Shown here in pieces: positions 41,434 through 49,602 of a DNA stretch of 64,000 bases. The DNA comes from Bacteroidales bacterium UBA3653. Lineage in GTDB: Bacteria > Bacteroidota > Bacteroidia > Bacteroidales > Paludibacteraceae. The notes under the pieces were generated by a model that saw nothing but the letters and a program-made list of their open reading frames with translations, was not told the origin of the DNA and searched no databases. Numbering within the stretch: position 1 is the stretch's first letter; each line of letters starts with the position of its first letter. A program made the position numbers and the translations under genes. Location: contig DFKE01000014.1 of NCBI GenBank assembly GCA_002373505.1, forward strand, positions 257,396 to 321,395. Direction: 5' to 3'.

Positions 41434-41970
41434 TCATTTATTCACTCGGAACGTGAAATATTTCTGGCCTATATAACTCACTGCTACTGTAATCAAGGTA
41501 ATAAACATCTTGGATGGCGTAGGATACCAACCAAGCATCTCTACACATAGTTTGAGACCGAAATAGTTAATCGCCAGATTCACACCTACGATAATAATAT
41601 ACCTTCCTAATTGCCGCCAGCTATTCAGTTCGGATTGCGAGAATGTGACATATTTCTGAAGCCAAAAACCCGTTAACAAAGTGATCGGAAAAACGATACA
41701 AAGAGTGGCTATATGCGGAGTGATAACCTGTTCGAATGAATAAATGGCACAATGGCTGAATAAATGACTAAATGGTAAATGAGAAAATGAGAAAATAACA
41801 TTTTCGTGCCCTATAACAAAATTATAAATGAGGAAATAAAGCACCCAGTCCAGAACAAGGTTCCCGCCTCCGCAGGCCGCATAACGGAATAGCTGCTCCG
41901 ACATCCAGTTGGAGAAGGGACGATAGAAAAAATCAATGATTTTAGTTATAGTCTGAGCAATACGGTTCAT
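41434..41970 (-). CDS. GtrA-like small membrane protein with repeat-coded loop
   Basis: A 178-residue GtrA-family protein with four membrane helices (RYAACGGGNLVLDWVLYFLI, PHIATLCIVFPITLLTGFWL, YIIIVGVNLAINYFGLKL, KMFITLITVAVSYIGQKYF). GtrA-type proteins assist transfer of polyprenyl-linked sugars across the inner membrane. About 20 residues between helices 1 and 2 (SFSHLPFSHLFSHC, then AIYS) are encoded by a CATTT-word repeat. In homologues I recall the region reads directly from FV... to ISPHIA. It could work with the sugar transferase at 1879 or other glycan genes. The insertion lies in a loop, so function may be kept. Confidence 0.85.
   Translation of the reverse strand: MNRIAQTITKIIDFFYRPFSNWMSEQLFRYAACGGGNLVLDWVLYFLIYNFVIGHENVIFSFSHLPFSHLFSHCAIYSFEQVITPHIATLCIVFPITLLTGFWLQKYVTFSQSELNSWRQLGRYIIIVGVNLAINYFGLKLCVEMLGWYPTPSKMFITLITVAVSYIGQKYFTFRVNK
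41734..41798 (-). repeat. CATTT-word repeat in frame in gtrA
   Basis: The minus strand reads TCATTTACCATTTAGTCATT, TATTCAGCCATTGTG, CCATTTATTCATTCG. It resembles the copies flanking gene 36848. Confidence 0.7.
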
Positions 41971-41982
41971 CAGCAGGTCTAT

Positions 41983-42324
41983 TTATTCACTTACCCCTTC
42001 GTATATATTTAGCAGTTTATTCCACGTGATGGAGAAGTACGGATTCCAATTGATGTCGTGTAATTCTTCGGCGTTTATTTGCCAATGGAAGGCATCTTTG
42101 TAGGACTCCAGTTGTGTCCAATTGACGCTATATTTTCCCTTAAATTCGTCGGTCAGGGCTAAAGTTTCTTCTCCGATCAGTTCCAGGGTTTTGACAAAGC
42201 CGAATTGGAGAATGAGGTTTTTATCGACATCATCCACTTCATATTTCGCCCAGTTTGCCATGTATTCGTCCATGAGCACAATAATCATCGCTAAATGATC
42301 GACGTCAGTAACGGGTGTTTTCAT
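41983..42324 (-). CDS. HepT-like (DUF86-like) small protein
   Basis: A 113-residue helical protein, start MKTPVTDVDHLAMII at 42324. The middle (ILQFGFVKTLELIGEETLALTDEFKGKY, then VNWTQLESYKDAFHW) resembles the HepT/DUF86 pattern of a helix with IGEA.N.L..EF...P.I.W..I...R. The catalytic R..H.Y of HepT toxins is not seen, and no MNT nucleotidyltransferase is adjacent, so this may be a degenerate or repurposed member. It has its own promoter and is 12 bases upstream of gtrA, possibly cotranscribed with it. Confidence 0.6.
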   Translation of the reverse strand: MKTPVTDVDHLAMIIVLMDEYMANWAKYEVDDVDKNLILQFGFVKTLELIGEETLALTDEFKGKYSVNWTQLESYKDAFHWQINAEELHDINWNPYFSITWNKLLNIYEGVSE

Positions 42325-42366
42325 ACTTCTTGTGTTTAAGAGGTGAGTATATTTTATTTTTCGGTG

Positions 42367-42397
42367 CAAAGGTATGAAAAAAGTAGCATTTATGCAA
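42367..42397 (-). promoter_or_regulatory. Promoter of the HepT-like gene / gtrA
   Basis: Minus-strand TTG (42395-42397), 20 bp, TACCTTTG (42367-42374). Confidence 0.65.
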
Positions 42398-42435
42398 ATA
42401 TTTTACGGATTTTTTTGTAAAAAGTGCGATTTTAT

Positions 42436-42466
42436 TTGCGTATTTAAATTTTTTGTAGTACTTTTG
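42436..42466 (+). promoter_or_regulatory. Promoter of rsmA-corA
   Basis: TTG (42436-42438), 20 bp, TACTTTTG (42459-42466), giving a ~90-nt leader before rsmA. It is divergent from 42367. Confidence 0.7.
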
Positions 42467-42562
42467 CAGACGCAAAAGCCCGAAAGGGTTCTCTATGTTA
42501 TGTATAATAGGGATTCAGTTTAATCAAATTAGTAATCAATATGGACGACTATCACCCTGAAA

Positions 42563-43378
42563 ATGCAGCGAGTACATGCCAAAAAATTTCTTGGTCAGCA
42601 CTTCTTGAAGGACTTGAATGTCGCCCAGAGGATTGCTGAGACCACCTATAAGGGACAAAGTGACCAAGTACCAAGTACCGAAAAAGTACGCGTATTGGAG
42701 ATCGGTCCCGGAATGGGGGTTTTGACCCAGTTTCTGCTGAAAGATCCGAATATACAGCTCACGGCGATAGAGATCGACCGCGAGTCCGTTGCATACCTCA
42801 AAGAGTGGTATCCCGAACTGCATCTGATAGAAGGAGATTTTCTCAAACTCGATCTGAATATCATTTATCCCGACGGCGAATTTAACGTCATCGGCAATTA
42901 TCCATACAATATCTCCAGCCAGATCTTCTTCAAAATACTGGACTACAAGGACCGTATTCCTCTTTGCTCCGGCATGATCCAGAAAGAAGTGGCGGAACGT
43001 ATCGCTTCCAAACCAGGAAAAAAAGCGTACGGCATACTGAGTGTGCTGTTACAAGCCTACTATGATATAGAATATCTATTTACGGTAGATGAATATGTCT
43101 TCAACCCGCCGCCTAAAGTCAAATCGGCTGTCATACGTATGACGAGGAATAAACGACGACGGTTGGATTGTGACGAACAACTATTTAAAACGGTCGTCAA
43201 AACAGCATTTAACCAGCGACGAAAACAGATGCGCAATTCTCTTCAGCAGCTGGTAGGAAAGGGAAATCCCATCCTCGAAGAGAATATTTTTACTTTGCGC
43301 CCTGAACAGCTGTCTGTAGATCAATTTGTTGAACTTACTAAAATGATTGAAAATGAGCGAAATCAAGATATTCTATAA
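42563..43378 (+). CDS. rsmA: 16S rRNA (A1518/A1519-N6,N6)-dimethyltransferase
   Basis: A 271-residue KsgA/RsmA enzyme that dimethylates two adjacent adenines near the 3' end of 16S rRNA with SAM. It shows KKFLGQHFLKD, the SAM-binding LEIGPGMGVLTQFLL, the catalytic GNYPYNISSQI, VFNPPPKVKSAVI and AFNQRRKQMRNSL. Between the second helix and the SAM motif, SDQVPST is encoded by an in-frame AAGTACC array; homologues I recall are shorter here. The last 26 bases overlap corA. Function is probably retained because the insert is on a surface loop before strand 1. Confidence 0.96.
   Translation: MQRVHAKKFLGQHFLKDLNVAQRIAETTYKGQSDQVPSTEKVRVLEIGPGMGVLTQFLLKDPNIQLTAIEIDRESVAYLKEWYPELHLIEGDFLKLDLNIIYPDGEFNVIGNYPYNISSQIFFKILDYKDRIPLCSGMIQKEVAERIASKPGKKAYGILSVLLQAYYDIEYLFTVDEYVFNPPPKVKSAVIRMTRNKRRRLDCDEQLFKTVVKTAFNQRRKQMRNSLQQLVGKGNPILEENIFTLRPEQLSVDQFVELTKMIENERNQDIL
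42658..42679 (+). repeat. AAGTACC period-7 array in frame in rsmA
   Basis: AAGTGACC, AAGTACC, AAGTACC, read as SDQVPST. The frame is the same as in gene 38308 (SDEVPST). Confidence 0.85.
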
Positions 43379-44303
43379 AGATAAGGAGAAAATCAAAGTA
43401 GCACGTACTATCTCCGCTTTGCGGGAACTGGATAAGAAAGATATTATCTGGATCGACCTGCTTGACGTATCGGATAAAACTGAGGATACACTGGAGGGAT
43501 TCCTCAAAATAGACATCCAGGAAGACGAAGAAATGGAAGAAATCGAGTTCTCCAGCCGGTATATCCAGACGGACGACTCTATCGTTGCTAACTCTAACTT
43601 CCTGAAAAAAGATTTTGAAACGGAGCCGGTTAACTTTATCCTGAAGAACTCCATCCTCGTTTCTATCCGAGATCATGAACTCGATACTTTCAATGAGACA
43701 TTCAAGAAACTGTTTGTCAACACCCGCAATTTTCCTACAGGATACCATGTGTTGGTGGCGCTCTTTGAGACACGAGTTGAAAAGGATGCCGATATGATTG
43801 AGGATACTACGGATATGATTACCGAACTGTCACAACAGATCAATGCCGAGAGCGATCACGTGGACGAAGACTTGCTGGTGCAAATCAAGGACTTGCAGGA
43901 AAAAGTGACTATTATCCGTCAGAATATTATGGATAAACAGCGCGTTATTTCCAACTTCCTGAAGTGCGATTTCTTCCCCGAAGAACTGTATCCGCGTCTT
44001 ACAATGATTATTAAGGATATCAACTCACTCTTCGACTACACGCGTTTCGGTTTTGACCGTCTCGACTACCTCCAGGATACTTTCCTCGGTTTGGTAAACA
44101 TCGAGCAGAACCGTATCATTAAGATCTTTACGGTCATCAATATTATATTCCTGCCGCCTACATTGATCGGTAGTCTGTACGGTATGAACTTTGATTTCAT
44201 GCCCGAACTACATTGGAGGCTGGGATATCTTTTTGCCCTGGGACTAATGATCCTTTCGGTTGTACTTATATTGTTGATTTTCAGACTTAAAAAATGGTTA
44301 TAA
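43353..44303 (+). CDS. corA: CorA-type magnesium/metal transporter
   Basis: A 316-residue CorA-family channel with a large N-terminal cytoplasmic domain, a long helical stretch (about 165-255, DTTDMITELSQQINAESDHV, IRQNIMDKQRVISNF), and two C-terminal membrane helices (INIIFLPPTLIGSLYG, ALGLMILSVVLILLIF) joined by the YGMNFDFMPEL loop with the GMN selectivity motif. It probably imports Mg2+ or a similar divalent cation. The ATG at 43353 is chosen over an upstream TTG. It overlaps rsmA by 26 bases, so the two are cotranscribed. Confidence 0.93.
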   Translation: MSEIKIFYKDKEKIKVARTISALRELDKKDIIWIDLLDVSDKTEDTLEGFLKIDIQEDEEMEEIEFSSRYIQTDDSIVANSNFLKKDFETEPVNFILKNSILVSIRDHELDTFNETFKKLFVNTRNFPTGYHVLVALFETRVEKDADMIEDTTDMITELSQQINAESDHVDEDLLVQIKDLQEKVTIIRQNIMDKQRVISNFLKCDFFPEELYPRLTMIIKDINSLFDYTRFGFDRLDYLQDTFLGLVNIEQNRIIKIFTVINIIFLPPTLIGSLYGMNFDFMPELHWRLGYLFALGLMILSVVLILLIFRLKKWL

Positions 44304-44506
44304 ACATATTGTTAACAACTGCTCGGTTCCACAATTTAAAACCTGTTCCACGTTGCATTTATTAAAACAAAATACATTCCTGAACAGACTAAATTTTAAA
44401 TTAATAACTGCTAAATCAAACGATTAGAGCACTTATTAACATAATTAACAGAATATAATATCCATTCAAATTTTAAACTAAAAGATTATTATAAAATAGG
44501 AGACTT

Positions 44507-45454
44507 ATGGCGGAGAAGGATCAGACAAAACTAAAGGCTCAAATAGCAGAGTTGAAAGCACAGAAGAATGCCGTTATTTTTGCGCATTATTACACACGTC
44601 CGGAAATACAGGAGATAGCCGATTTTATAGGTGATTCGCTGGCGCTGGCGCAAGAAGCTACGCGCGTGGATGCGGATATATTAGTAATGTGCGGCGTGCA
44701 TTTTATGGGAGAGACGATGAAGATCCTTTGTCCGGACAAGAAAGTGCTCATCCCTGATATGAATGCCGGCTGTTCATTAGCCGACAGCTGCAAAGCGGAG
44801 GATCTGGCGGCGTTCAAAGCGCAGCATCCCGATCACATGGTAGTGAGTTATGTAAACACGAGCGCAGACGTAAAAGCACTCACAGACGTGGTAGTAACTT
44901 CTTCCAACGCTAAAAAGATAGTGGATCAGCTTCCTGCTGACGCCAAAATAATCTTTGGTCCGGACCATAACTTGGGTAGTTATATCAATTCCGTAACCGG
45001 ACGTAATATGTTGCTCTGGAACGGAGCATGCCATGTGCACAGCCGCTTCTCCTTAGAGGCACTGTTAAAACTGAAAGCCGAAAACCCGGGAGTAGAGGTT
45101 TTGGCGCATCCGGAGTGCAAGGCACCTATATTAGCTCAGAGCGACGTAATTGGTTCTACCAAGGCTCTGCTTGAGCACACTGTCAAATCGTCCGCCAAAC
45201 GCTTTATAATAGCCACAGAAAGCGGAATTCTCTTTGAGATGCAGCGTGCATGTCCGGATAAGGAGTTTATTCCGGTTCCGCCGGAGGTGACTGAAGGTAT
45301 AGGATGCAGTTGTAACGAATGTGAATATATGCGCATGAACACACTGGAGAAAGTGTATGCATGCCTGCGTGACGAGAAACCGGAGATGCACGTAGAAAAA
45401 GAGACAGCCGAAAAAGCCGTCTCTTCTATCCAACGAATGCTGCAGATGAGTTAA
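44507..45454 (+). CDS. nadA: Quinolinate synthase
   Basis: A 315-residue NadA condenses iminoaspartate with DHAP to quinolinate in NAD biosynthesis, using a [4Fe-4S] cluster. It shows AVIFAHYYTRPEIQEIADF, the GDSLALAQ phosphate-binding segment, FMGETMKILCPDK, NAGCSLAD (Cys89), WNGACHVH (Cys175) and the C-terminal GIGCSCNECEYM (Cys267/269/272) that supplies the third cluster ligand. A strong Shine-Dalgarno-like AGGAG precedes the ATG by 7 bases, unusual for this phylum. The 203-bp leader after corA shows no clear Bacteroidetes promoter. nadB and nadC are not in the window. Confidence 0.96.
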   Translation: MAEKDQTKLKAQIAELKAQKNAVIFAHYYTRPEIQEIADFIGDSLALAQEATRVDADILVMCGVHFMGETMKILCPDKKVLIPDMNAGCSLADSCKAEDLAAFKAQHPDHMVVSYVNTSADVKALTDVVVTSSNAKKIVDQLPADAKIIFGPDHNLGSYINSVTGRNMLLWNGACHVHSRFSLEALLKLKAENPGVEVLAHPECKAPILAQSDVIGSTKALLEHTVKSSAKRFIIATESGILFEMQRACPDKEFIPVPPEVTEGIGCSCNECEYMRMNTLEKVYACLRDEKPEMHVEKETAEKAVSSIQRMLQMS

Positions 45455-45456
45455 AC

Positions 45457-45828
45457 TCATTCACCCATTTTTTCTTTCAGATGCTTATGACTGGGACCTT
45501 CTTTTAGAATATCTCCCAGTTCTTTGCGTCTGCGCTCATAGTATTCATGCCGCTTCGGGTTCTCCGGAAACCAGCCTCGCAGCACACGCATTTCTTGCTG
45601 CATAACCTCATGTATTCCCCAAAAACAGGAGAAAGCAAAAGCGGCTATGATAGTAGAGGCGATATAGTTATCTACTATTAAAGAAATAACAGTACATATT
45701 ACTCCCGGGATAAAGAAACCCCACCAGCCTTTGCGACCGAAATAATACTCCAGTTTAATAGTGATAGGATGGCAGATACCGATACTCAAAAAGACCGCTG
45801 CTCCAATAATGATTCCTGTGAAATTCAT
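45457..45828 (-). CDS. DUF4491 family membrane protein
   Basis: A 123-residue protein with three or four membrane segments (TGIIIGAAVFLSIGICHP, WWGFFIPGVICTVISLIV, STIIAAFAFSCFWGIHEV) and a charged tail (EYYERRRKELGDIL). The pattern fits the DUF4491 family of small Bacteroidetes membrane proteins. Function unknown. Its stop faces the nadA stop with a 2-base gap (convergent), and it is probably cotranscribed with the barrel protein at 45840. Confidence 0.82.
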   Translation of the reverse strand: MNFTGIIIGAAVFLSIGICHPITIKLEYYFGRKGWWGFFIPGVICTVISLIVDNYIASTIIAAFAFSCFWGIHEVMQQEMRVLRGWFPENPKRHEYYERRRKELGDILKEGPSHKHLKEKMGE

Positions 45829-45839
45829 AATTTAAATGA

Positions 45840-46490
45840 TTAGTGTGTAAACATAAATCCGAAATAAATCCGTGGTCCTGTAGGTAGGAGCAATTCATTT
45901 TTATGAATAGCCAACATCCAGTCCAGCCTAAATGTGATATGTACCTTGCGTGTGAGACAATAATCGCATCCCACATAGGGTGTTATATAGAAAAAACTCT
46001 GTTTATGGAAAGTGCTGTTTTCATCTTTTGTCCAACTGTTCTGGTCTCCTTCCAAAATATAAAGACCTTTCATAGATCCGCCTCCGATAGTGCCGCCTAT
46101 ATATGGCCAAGCTTTATCCATCCGCCAGCAACAATCCGCCAGTACTCCTCCACATCCAACACGCACATAACTACCGGGTTTTAATATATCGCTACAATCT
46201 GTAGCAGCGCTTGGCATAGTAGATACAAATCCTTCAAATCCTGTACGCAAATATTTCCATAAATGAACCCGTAAAGCACCTCCAATACCAAATAGTGCTC
46301 CTTGTGGGCTGGAAGTACGTCCGTTTGCGGCGACGGGTGCATTTTTATCTTCTCCAAAGAGATAGCCTGTATGTAGCATCATACCTCCTGAAAAACCCTG
46401 ATAGACCTTGTTTTTCGCTATTCCTTCAGACACTTGTGCGCACATACTGCACGCGCACAGTAAGAATAGTATAAATATTTTAAACCGCAT
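45840..46490 (-). CDS. Exported outer-membrane beta-barrel-like protein
   Basis: A 216-residue protein with a signal peptide (cleavage near MCA-QV, residue 18). Alternating hydrophobic strands follow, such as GMMLHTGYLFGED, LFGIGGALRVHLWKYLRTGF, YVRVGCGGVLADCCWRM and KVHITFRLDWMLAIHK. It ends with PRIYFGFMFTH, a terminal aromatic strand typical of outer-membrane barrels. Six cysteines are unusual for such a protein. The promoter is at 46508. No specific family is recognised. Confidence 0.75.
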   Translation of the reverse strand: MRFKIFILFLLCACSMCAQVSEGIAKNKVYQGFSGGMMLHTGYLFGEDKNAPVAANGRTSSPQGALFGIGGALRVHLWKYLRTGFEGFVSTMPSAATDCSDILKPGSYVRVGCGGVLADCCWRMDKAWPYIGGTIGGGSMKGLYILEGDQNSWTKDENSTFHKQSFFYITPYVGCDYCLTRKVHITFRLDWMLAIHKNELLLPTGPRIYFGFMFTH

Positions 46491-46507
46491 CTTAAAAGAA
46501 TTTTTTG

Positions 46508-46537
46508 CAAAATTATCCTTAACGAACGCGACTGCAA
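46508..46537 (-). promoter_or_regulatory. Promoter of gene 45840
   Basis: Minus-strand TTG (46535-46537), 19 bp, TAATTTTG (46508-46515). A second box, TACTTTTG, is at 46535-46542. Confidence 0.6.
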
Positions 46538-46575
46538 AAGTACAACAAAAAAAGGGAATGTTTCTTAAGAAATGC

Positions 46576-47190
46576 TTAAGATACGCTTAAATCACTAAAA
46601 ATAGGGATACGAAGTTCATTAATTGTGCCGTTCAGGTCAATAGAAAGCACAAAATATTGTAATGTCAGTTTGCTGCTGAGTTTCAATACACCGGGTTGTG
46701 CATTGGGCAGTAAAGCGGTGAGCACGGCGTCCAGCAGACCTTCCAGCGCGTTCGGGGCTATGCTCAGGTCATTCACAAAAGGGGTCAGATGGATATGAGG
46801 AACTATACTCCTGCTCGCCAACTCCACTTCGTGGCGCTGAACCCATCGGGTGGCAAAAGACTGCAGGTCAATCGTATAGACCACATGTCTCTCTTCCGTC
46901 CTAAAGACCAGACCTATCCCACGGAGTGTTTCGATCGGGCGGCTTTTGCTCCATCCTGTCTTGCGGCGGATGGCATTCAGATGTACGTTGATCGTCCCTG
47001 TGTCGTATTGGAACCGGTTACCCCACACATGGTCGATCAACTCGTCCTTGCTGTATATCTTGTCGGGATGCGTCGCCAGATATTCCAGCAGACCGAACTC
47101 CAGACCGGTCAGGGATATCTCCTTCTCCTCCACACGAACAATTCGCCGCTCGCGGTCTAACGCTATATGGTCGGTGATGGAAACAAACAT
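46576..47190 (-). CDS. OmpR-type winged-helix protein without a receiver domain
   Basis: A 204-residue protein. Residues ~5-100 are a Trans_reg_C winged helix (ISLTGLEFGLLEYLATHPDK, YSKDELIDHVWGN, TINVHLNAIRRKTG, IETLRGIGLVFR). No receiver precedes it. The rest (VPHIHLTPFVNDLSIAPNAL, VLTALLPNAQPGVLKL, LTLQYFVLSIDLNGT) loosely recalls a histidine-kinase ATPase-like fragment but lacks its motifs. DNA binding is likely; the signal input is unknown. It starts 1 base after the DUF2851 stop, so the two genes form an operon. Confidence 0.75.
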   Translation of the reverse strand: MFVSITDHIALDRERRIVRVEEKEISLTGLEFGLLEYLATHPDKIYSKDELIDHVWGNRFQYDTGTINVHLNAIRRKTGWSKSRPIETLRGIGLVFRTEERHVVYTIDLQSFATRWVQRHEVELASRSIVPHIHLTPFVNDLSIAPNALEGLLDAVLTALLPNAQPGVLKLSSKLTLQYFVLSIDLNGTINELRIPIFSDLSVS

Positions 47191-47191
47191 A

Positions 47192-48427
47192 TCAGAAGAG
47201 TTTTAGTTGTTTATCCTGGAATATCCGGTATCCCACTTCGCAGTTGATACACTCGTGGTGCTGGCAGTAGTTTTGATACAGATGCAGCAACGCCTGCGTG
47301 TCTGCTGCGTTCTTGATCACTTGTCCCAATAACCGCCACTGACGAATGATAGTATTGTTCTCTGCCGGGATCTGCTCCATCATTGCGAAAGCATCCCAAC
47401 TGCCGTTATGACGTTTGGCATACGCGTATTTATAAGGAATGACGGTATTGATCAGCAGGATATCAATGCTGCTTCTGCCTAATGCCGGAACGCTGCTGTC
47501 TTTGAACTCAAAGAGCGAAACCAGTTCTTTCAAATCGTCTGTATCCAGAATCTTACTGAAGAGCGCCTCTGACTGGTATAGCAGTTGGGCGAACTGCCTG
47601 ATACGTAACTCCGGGCTGTTCTGAGGACGCATGCGCGCATGTTTCCACAAGCTCCCGTCTATAGGCGTCAGACTGAATTTGGTCCGCAGAAACTCATATT
47701 CCTTTGCTAACCTTTCGTCCTTCGTACTGTCAATCAGCCCTGCCTGACCTGTTAGCATCGCCGTTAATTGAAACAGACTGTTGCGATGTTTCTGCAGATA
47801 CGAGAGAGGCGTGTTGATAGCCACTTGCTCAAAGGGAAGGCTGTTGATATGGAACCCGAAATTGCGCGCCAGAGAGATATAGAGAGCGTGCTCCCAACTG
47901 CCTTTGGTGATCTCCAGCAGCCGGTCTATGGAGGATTTTTTGCACTCCAGACGTTTCTTCAACAGGGTCTTTCGCCAGCCTGCTGTGATCAGCTCCGGGT
48001 CGCGGATCAACTGCTCGGCACAACCTATACGGCCGATTGCACTGTCCATCTGTAGGGCAGAGACAAACAATTCGGATAGATAGTCCTTGTCGCTCGGGTA
48101 TTTCAGTTCGCATTGCGGAATCAGTTCGCCGCGTGAGTTATACACCGGCTTGTCTGCCGTACGGACAACATGCAGTATGATATTATCGTACGCTTTGTCC
48201 AGATGGTGGCGATGCTTGACCCAGTCGCTTGAAGAAACATGTATCTCGATGTTTCCTATCCATTCATGACCGTCAATCAGAATCCGGGCATGACTGTAGT
48301 CCGGACCCGCATCACGGTTATGTTCGCCTACCGACAAAATCTCAACAGACCTTCCGTCAGTCGTCTGTTGAGCCATACCTGCCCACAGGCAGTGCTCCCA
48401 TATATAATGTAATACAATTTCCGGCAT
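47192..48427 (-). CDS. DUF2851 family protein
   Basis: A 411-residue cytoplasmic protein, start MPEIVLHYIWEHCLW at 48427. It contains EILSVGEHNRDAGPDYSHARI, IGNIEIHVSSSDWVKHRHH, YDNIILHVVRTADKPV, a long helical middle and a C-terminal NYCQHHECINCEVGYRIF with four conserved-looking Cys/His residues. The pattern fits the Bacteroidetes DUF2851 family. Function unknown; the GNIEIHV...DW..H.H signature could form a metal site. The promoter is at 48446. Confidence 0.85.
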   Translation of the reverse strand: MPEIVLHYIWEHCLWAGMAQQTTDGRSVEILSVGEHNRDAGPDYSHARILIDGHEWIGNIEIHVSSSDWVKHRHHLDKAYDNIILHVVRTADKPVYNSRGELIPQCELKYPSDKDYLSELFVSALQMDSAIGRIGCAEQLIRDPELITAGWRKTLLKKRLECKKSSIDRLLEITKGSWEHALYISLARNFGFHINSLPFEQVAINTPLSYLQKHRNSLFQLTAMLTGQAGLIDSTKDERLAKEYEFLRTKFSLTPIDGSLWKHARMRPQNSPELRIRQFAQLLYQSEALFSKILDTDDLKELVSLFEFKDSSVPALGRSSIDILLINTVIPYKYAYAKRHNGSWDAFAMMEQIPAENNTIIRQWRLLGQVIKNAADTQALLHLYQNYCQHHECINCEVGYRIFQDKQLKLF

Positions 48428-48445
48428 ATGAAATAAATTTCGCTG

Positions 48446-48475
48446 CAAAGGTACAAAAAATATCCAATAATACAA
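48446..48475 (-). promoter_or_regulatory. Promoter of the DUF2851 operon
   Basis: Minus-strand TTG (48473-48475), 19 bp, TACCTTTG (48446-48453). Confidence 0.65.
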
Positions 48476-48483
48476 AATTTTCA

Positions 48484-48507
48484 TTTTTCAATTTTCAATT
48501 TTCAATT
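48484..48507. repeat. ATTTTCA period-7 array between divergent promoters
   Basis: TTTTTCA, ATTTTCA, ATTTTCA, ATTA. It lies between the DUF2851 and EamA promoters and covers the -33 region of the latter. Confidence 0.75.
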
Positions 48508-48515
48508 ATTTTTTG

Positions 48516-48523
48516 TACCTTTG
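48516..48523 (+). promoter_or_regulatory. -7 box of the EamA transporter gene
   Basis: TACCTTTG, 17 bases before the ATG. A TTG at the -33 spacing is missing; the heptamer array occupies that place. Confidence 0.5.
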
Positions 48524-48539
48524 TGCCCGTTTTTGAATT

Positions 48540-49448
48540 ATGTGGACGGTTTTAGCTTTTATATCTGCGCTTTGTCTCGGATGTTATGATATCTGTAAGA
48601 AGATAGCGCTTCGCCGGAACGCGGTGGTCGATGTGCTGACAATCAGTGTATGCGTCTCGGCTTGTATCCTTTGTGTCCCCCTTCTGTTGTCACGCGTAGC
48701 GCCAGATACCATGGCGGATACACCCTTCTTCGTGCCCTCTCTGGATCTGCAGGCCCACCTCTATACGCTCCTCAAATCGGTCATTGTGCTCAGCAGTTGG
48801 ATCTTCGCTTATATATCTCTCAAGCACCTGCCTATCTCGGTGGTCAGCCCTGTACAGGCTACACGGCCGATGTGGACCCTCCTGGGAGCGCTCTTTCTCT
48901 TTCATGAACATCTCAATAGCTGGCAATGGACGGGAGTGATCATTGCTATCGGAACGGTTTTTGTCTTTTCTTTCCGGAATAAGAATCAGATAAAGAACAA
49001 CAAAGTGGACGCTGTCTATTATGTCTGTCTGGCTTTGGCGGTCCTGATAGGTGCTTGTTCCGGCTTGTACGACAAGTACTTGATGAGGAGGTACGACCAT
49101 AATGCCGTCCAGGTCTATTATACGTTTTATCAGGCGCTGATGATGATTGTCGTATGGCTCGTCATGCACCGTAAGGAACTGAGCCAACGTCTCTTGCCGC
49201 TTATCTATTGGACACCGGCTGTTTTTCTGATCAGTGTTTTTTTAGTTGTCAGTGACAATGTATATATGCTTGCTTTGCGCGATCCTGACTCCTTGATAGC
49301 GGTCGTCAGTACAATCCGGCGGGGAGGTACTGTTCTGGGATTCGCATACGGCTTGATTTGGTTAAAAGAAAAAGACCCTCTGCATAAGATTCTCTGCATG
49401 ATTGGTATCTGTGCGGGGTTGTTATGTCTGGCAATAGGGTCTATTTGA
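48540..49448 (+). CDS. EamA/DMT-family membrane transporter
   Basis: A 302-residue protein with ten predicted membrane segments in two EamA halves (LAFISALCLGCYDICKKIAL; VVSPVQATRPMWTLLGALFL; VCLALAVLIGACSGLYDKYL; DSLIAVVSTIRRGGTVLGFA). The second half ends each pair with the family-typical Pro/Arg-rich helix. It is likely an exporter of a small metabolite, and the substrate is not readable. The array at 48484 occupies the promoter -33 region. The TonB receptor starts about 155 bases downstream and may share the transcript. Confidence 0.9.
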   Translation: MWTVLAFISALCLGCYDICKKIALRRNAVVDVLTISVCVSACILCVPLLLSRVAPDTMADTPFFVPSLDLQAHLYTLLKSVIVLSSWIFAYISLKHLPISVVSPVQATRPMWTLLGALFLFHEHLNSWQWTGVIIAIGTVFVFSFRNKNQIKNNKVDAVYYVCLALAVLIGACSGLYDKYLMRRYDHNAVQVYYTFYQALMMIVVWLVMHRKELSQRLLPLIYWTPAVFLISVFLVVSDNVYMLALRDPDSLIAVVSTIRRGGTVLGFAYGLIWLKEKDPLHKILCMIGICAGLLCLAIGSI

Positions 49449-49490
49449 TATTATGTTCAAACAATTTCAAACAATTTCCAATTTCAGGCA

Positions 49491-49595
49491 ACGGAGTGCA
49501 ATCCGTTTCCGTCGGTTCTGCCACAAGGCGTATGCAGCCTTCTGTTCCCTTCACCGCGAGGTGACCATCGGGCGCGTGGCAGCGTACATGACGGA
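49491..49595 (+). promoter_or_regulatory. Structured leader of the TonB receptor gene
   Basis: Nested stems: ACGGA/TCCGT (49491/49502); TCCGTC/GACGGA (49508/49590); TGCCAC/GTGGCA (49519/49576); AAGGC/GCCTT; TCACC-GCGA-GGTGA with a GNRA tetraloop. The words GGCAA..GGAGTGCAATCC..TGCCAC recall a cobalamin riboswitch core, but other conserved parts are missing. Confidence 0.35.
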
Positions 49596-49602
49596 TCTGG
49601 AA

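Noticed and set aside
44304..44506. NAD-responsive riboswitch upstream of nadA
   Set aside because: The leader is AT-rich with no convincing conserved fold; only a strong AGGAG ribosome-binding site was seen.
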